64,000 bases of DNA from Rikenellaceae bacterium (lineage in GTDB: Bacteria > Bacteroidota > Bacteroidia > Bacteroidales > Rikenellaceae), in the NCBI GenBank assembly GCA_015059805.1, contig SUZO01000004.1, forward strand, positions 47,922-111,921, given 5' to 3'. A program made the translations under genes and the position numbers. A model generated the notes under the pieces. It did no database searches. It worked only from the letters and a program-made list of their open reading frames with translations, and was not told the origin of the DNA. Below, in pieces: positions 61,654 through 64,000 of this stretch. Numbering within the stretch: the stretch's first letter is position 1; every line of letters starts with the position of its first letter.

Positions 61654-61759
61654 TTTTAGAGAGATTTTTCAAGGCTTGCATAATCAACGAAGCAGGAGCA
61701 TACTTAGCGTATGTGACTGTTGAAGTTGGTTATGCGTAACGCCGAAAAAGCCTCTAAAA
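61654..61759 (-). repeat. Dispersed structured element, copy B
   Basis: Immediately after the rplQ stop. Outer TTTTAGAG (61654-61661)/CTCTAAAA (61752-61759), TTTTTC (61665-61670)/GAAAAA (61744-61749); inner GCATAATCAAC (61678-61688) / GTTGGTTATGC (61725-61735) and apex CATAC-TTAGC-GTATG. Same layout and conserved spots as copy A but with a different stem sequence. Confidence 0.7.
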
Positions 61760-61769
61760 AACAGATTTA

Positions 61770-62321
61770 CTACATTTTCTTGCCCACATTAGTACGCTTA
61801 GCACCCTTAGCTGCTGAAGCCTTTGCTGCGGTAGACTTTGGAGCCTTCTGAGCTACCTTCTTATCGTCACCCTCCTCGCTGCTCTTCTTACGTGAACGAC
61901 GAGTCTTTGGCTTAGCCTCTACTGGTGCTGCAGCTGCTGGAGCTACGCCTGTGGTGTAAGCCTCGTTAAAGTCTACGAACTCGATGATGCACATATCTGC
62001 GCCGTCACCAAGACGGAAACCGGTCTTAAGGATACGAGTATAGCCGCCTGGACGCTCTGCAATCTTTGGAGCGATAGAGCGGAACAGCTCAGTTACTGCC
62101 TCCTTCTGCTTGAGGTATGAGAAAACTACACGACGTGAGTGGGTAGTATCCTCCTTTGAGCGTGTTACAAGTGGCTCAACGAACTGACGTACAGCCTTTG
62201 CCTTTGCAACGGTAGTCTCAATACGCTTGTGGAGAATCAGGGATGAAGCCATGTTTGACAACATTGCCTTGCGGTGGCCTGCCTGTCTGCCAAGGTGGTT
62301 AAAATTCTTATTGTGTCTCAT
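61770..62321 (-). CDS. rplQ: 50S ribosomal protein L17
   Basis: 183 residues: L17 core (1-120, [32 protein letters not shown]) followed by an Ala/Lys-rich extension typical of Bacteroidota L17. Last gene of the operon, 5 bases after rpoA. Confidence 0.97.
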   Translation of the reverse strand: MRHNKNFNHLGRQAGHRKAMLSNMASSLILHKRIETTVAKAKAVRQFVEPLVTRSKEDTTHSRRVVFSYLKQKEAVTELFRSIAPKIAERPGGYTRILKTGFRLGDGADMCIIEFVDFNEAYTTGVAPAAAAPVEAKPKTRRSRKKSSEEGDDKKVAQKAPKSTAAKASAAKGAKRTNVGKKM

Positions 62322-62326
62322 TTGAT

Positions 62327-63319
62327 TTAATCTTTATCAAGTTTGTACATAGATACATCCATTCCGAATCTCAGGTCAAGTGATGCAAGAAGGGCATCAA
62401 GCTCTGTAAGAGACTTCTTACCGAAGTTACGGAATTTGAGAAGCTCACTGCGATTGAGCTTTACAAGGTCGCCGATAGTCTCCACGTCAGCTGCCTTGAG
62501 GCAGTTGAGGGCGCGGACAGACAGATCCTTATCAACAAGCTTTGTCTTAAGGAGTTGGCGCATGTGAAGCTCTGGCTCGTTAAGATCGTTATCAGCATTT
62601 GTATCCTCAAGGATGAAGTTCATCTTATCATCCGAGAAGAGCATAAAGTGCTGGATAAGAATCTTAGCAGCCTCGCTAAGTGCATCGTTAGGCTTAATAG
62701 AGCCATCGGTAGTAATCTCAAGAACAAGCTTCTCGTAGTCGGTGCGCTGCTCTACACGATAATCCTCACGAGCCCACTTAACATTTACGATTGGGGTGAA
62801 GATAGAGTCGATAGGCAGCACGCCAAACTCGGCGTTCTCTGGAGCATTCTCCTCTGATGGAACATAACCACGACCCTTACCGATGGTAATTGTCATCTGC
62901 ATCTTAGTACCTGGAGCAAGACGGCAGATTACGAGGTCTGGATTAAGAACCTTAAACGATGTAAGGAAGTTCGAGATATACCCTGCAGTAAGTTCCGTAA
63001 CACCTGCAACGTTGATGGAAGCCTTCTCGGCGTCCTGATTATCTACAGTACGGATGAAGCGAACCTTCTTAAGGTTCAGGATGATATTAAGCATATCCTC
63101 CATCACGCCCGGAACAGCGGCTAACTCATGGTCGGCACCGGCAACCTTAACCGTTGTGATGGCATAACCCTCCAACGACGAAAGCAGCACGCGACGCAAA
63201 GCATTACCGATGGTCATTGCATAGCCTGGCTCAAGAGGGCGGAACTCAAACTTACCATAAGTCGCCGTTGACTCAAGAATGCAAACCTCATCAGGTCTTT
63301 GAAACGCTAATATTGCCAT
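62327..63319 (-). CDS. rpoA: RNA polymerase alpha subunit
   Basis: 330 residues: N-terminal dimerisation/assembly domain ([16 protein letters not shown]) and C-terminal DNA/activator-binding domain (about 250-320: [33 protein letters not shown]). In the order rpsD-rpoA-rplQ of the ribosomal operon. Confidence 0.98.
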   Translation of the reverse strand: MAILAFQRPDEVCILESTATYGKFEFRPLEPGYAMTIGNALRRVLLSSLEGYAITTVKVAGADHELAAVPGVMEDMLNIILNLKKVRFIRTVDNQDAEKASINVAGVTELTAGYISNFLTSFKVLNPDLVICRLAPGTKMQMTITIGKGRGYVPSEENAPENAEFGVLPIDSIFTPIVNVKWAREDYRVEQRTDYEKLVLEITTDGSIKPNDALSEAAKILIQHFMLFSDDKMNFILEDTNADNDLNEPELHMRQLLKTKLVDKDLSVRALNCLKAADVETIGDLVKLNRSELLKFRNFGKKSLTELDALLASLDLRFGMDVSMYKLDKD

Positions 63320-63350
63320 AATTTTACTACAGTTTATTACTTGTTAATTA

Positions 63351-63959
63351 CTACTTCGAGTACAGCTCGACGATAAGCTGCTCCTTGATGTTCTCAGGAA
63401 TCTCCTCACGCTCTGGCTTCTGGAGGAACTTACCGCTAAGGGTAGCGCCATCCCACTCAAGCCATGAGTAGCGGCTGTGGTTAGTACCCATAAGAGAAGA
63501 GGTGATCACCTCAAGTGACTTAGACTTCTCACGTACTGATACTACATCACCTACACGCAGGGTGTAAGAAGGGATATTGACAACATTACCATTCACACAA
63601 ATGTGACGGTGTGATACGAGCTGACGAGCAGCTGCGCGAGTAGGAGCGATACCAAGACGGTACACTACATTGTCCAGACGGCACTCAAGGAGCTTAAGGA
63701 GGTTCTCACCTGTGATACCACCCATACGAGCTGCCTGCTCATAGGTGCGTGAGAACTGCTTCTCAAGAATTCCATAGGTGTACTTTGCCTTCTGCTTCTC
63801 TGTAAGCTGGACGCCATACTCAGTAACCTTCTTGCGCTTGCGTGCAAGACCGTGCTGTCCTGGTGGAACATTACGCTTGTCAAGACTCTTGTCAGCGCCG
63901 TAAATAGCCTCGCCAAATCTTCTTGCGATTTTGGTCTTTGGTCCTATATATCTTGCCAT
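63351..63959 (-). CDS. rpsD: 30S ribosomal protein S4
   Basis: 202 residues; binds 16S rRNA in early 30S assembly and can repress its operon. N-terminal [17 protein letters not shown] and S4 domain (about 95-155: [26 protein letters not shown]). The zinc cysteines of the C+ type are absent (C- form). rpsK and rpsM would lie beyond the window. Confidence 0.98.
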   Translation of the reverse strand: MARYIGPKTKIARRFGEAIYGADKSLDKRNVPPGQHGLARKRKKVTEYGVQLTEKQKAKYTYGILEKQFSRTYEQAARMGGITGENLLKLLECRLDNVVYRLGIAPTRAAARQLVSHRHICVNGNVVNIPSYTLRVGDVVSVREKSKSLEVITSSLMGTNHSRYSWLEWDGATLSGKFLQKPEREEIPENIKEQLIVELYSK

Positions 63960-64000
63960 AATTGTTTTAACTTTTTGAATTTTGTAATGTAAAATGTTTA

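Noticed and set aside
1..64000. CRISPR arrays, tRNA/rRNA genes, IS elements, integrases
   Set aside because: None were recognised: no spaced repeats, no cloverleaf T-loops, no transposase or recombinase motifs in any frame.

Overview
The window reads as chromosomal DNA of a Bacteroidales bacterium (phylum Bacteroidota), possibly Rikenellaceae/Alistipes-like; the family is inference, the phylum is well supported. Evidence seen: at least eight promoters match the Bacteroidota sigma-factor consensus TTTG-N19/20-TAnnTTTG exactly, genes lack Shine-Dalgarno purine tracts, and the gene content is typical of the group (lipoproteins with acidic residues after the lipobox Cys, TonB-dependent receptor, BatD/BatE, DUF3575 and META proteins, dual lipid A acyltransferases, Ser-type sulfatase, GH3/GH10 enzymes, single-chain class I fumarase). 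No rRNA, tRNA, CRISPR array, transposase or integrase was seen.

Layout. 1-16 kb: end of an efflux-type operon, waaA (Kdo transferase) divergent from a TonB receptor-calycin lipoprotein pair, nadC, an LtaS-like membrane enzyme, a DUF2156-GNAT fusion, trkH with a short trkA, comF, dnaB and priA. 16-28 kb is the accessory and most interesting part: two minus-strand carbohydrate-binding/fimbrillin-like lipoproteins and one plus-strand fimbrillin-like lipoprotein, each immediately preceded by an unannotated 42-53 codon ORF sharing the motif E-x-G-[FY]-A-x-S-V. The third pair has a long structured leader and is flanked by two S1/P1-type nuclease paralogues, the second of which has lost several zinc ligands. 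Between them lie yitT, a YhcC-type radical SAM gene, cdd, an rluA-family gene and dtd.

28-40 kb: an EamA transporter, tsaC and yebC (divergent), a minus-strand envelope operon (two GT2 enzymes, two tandem LpxL/HtrB acyltransferases, rsmI, an acidic repeat protein), a shortened GH2-like gene divergent from asnS, and rpoN. A GH10 gene follows rpoN and is bracketed by a second copy of the last codons of rpoN, as expected for insertion of a DNA segment at the rpoN 3' end. 42-60 kb: lipoproteins, thioesterase, sulfatase, batD-batE-recR, fumarase, mntP, a glutamine synthetase, a GH-like/GH3 pair, and an ABC transporter-GntR operon. 60-64 kb: pgk, then rplQ-rpoA-rpsD, the end of the ribosomal protein operon.

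Two intergenic regions (after the fumarase and after rplQ) carry copies of the same structured element with a conserved apex and compensating stem changes. Several genes appear to have almost no 5' leader, because the -7 box ends 4-9 bases before the start codon. Many start codons were moved downstream of the longest ORF because a promoter lies inside the longer reading frame.
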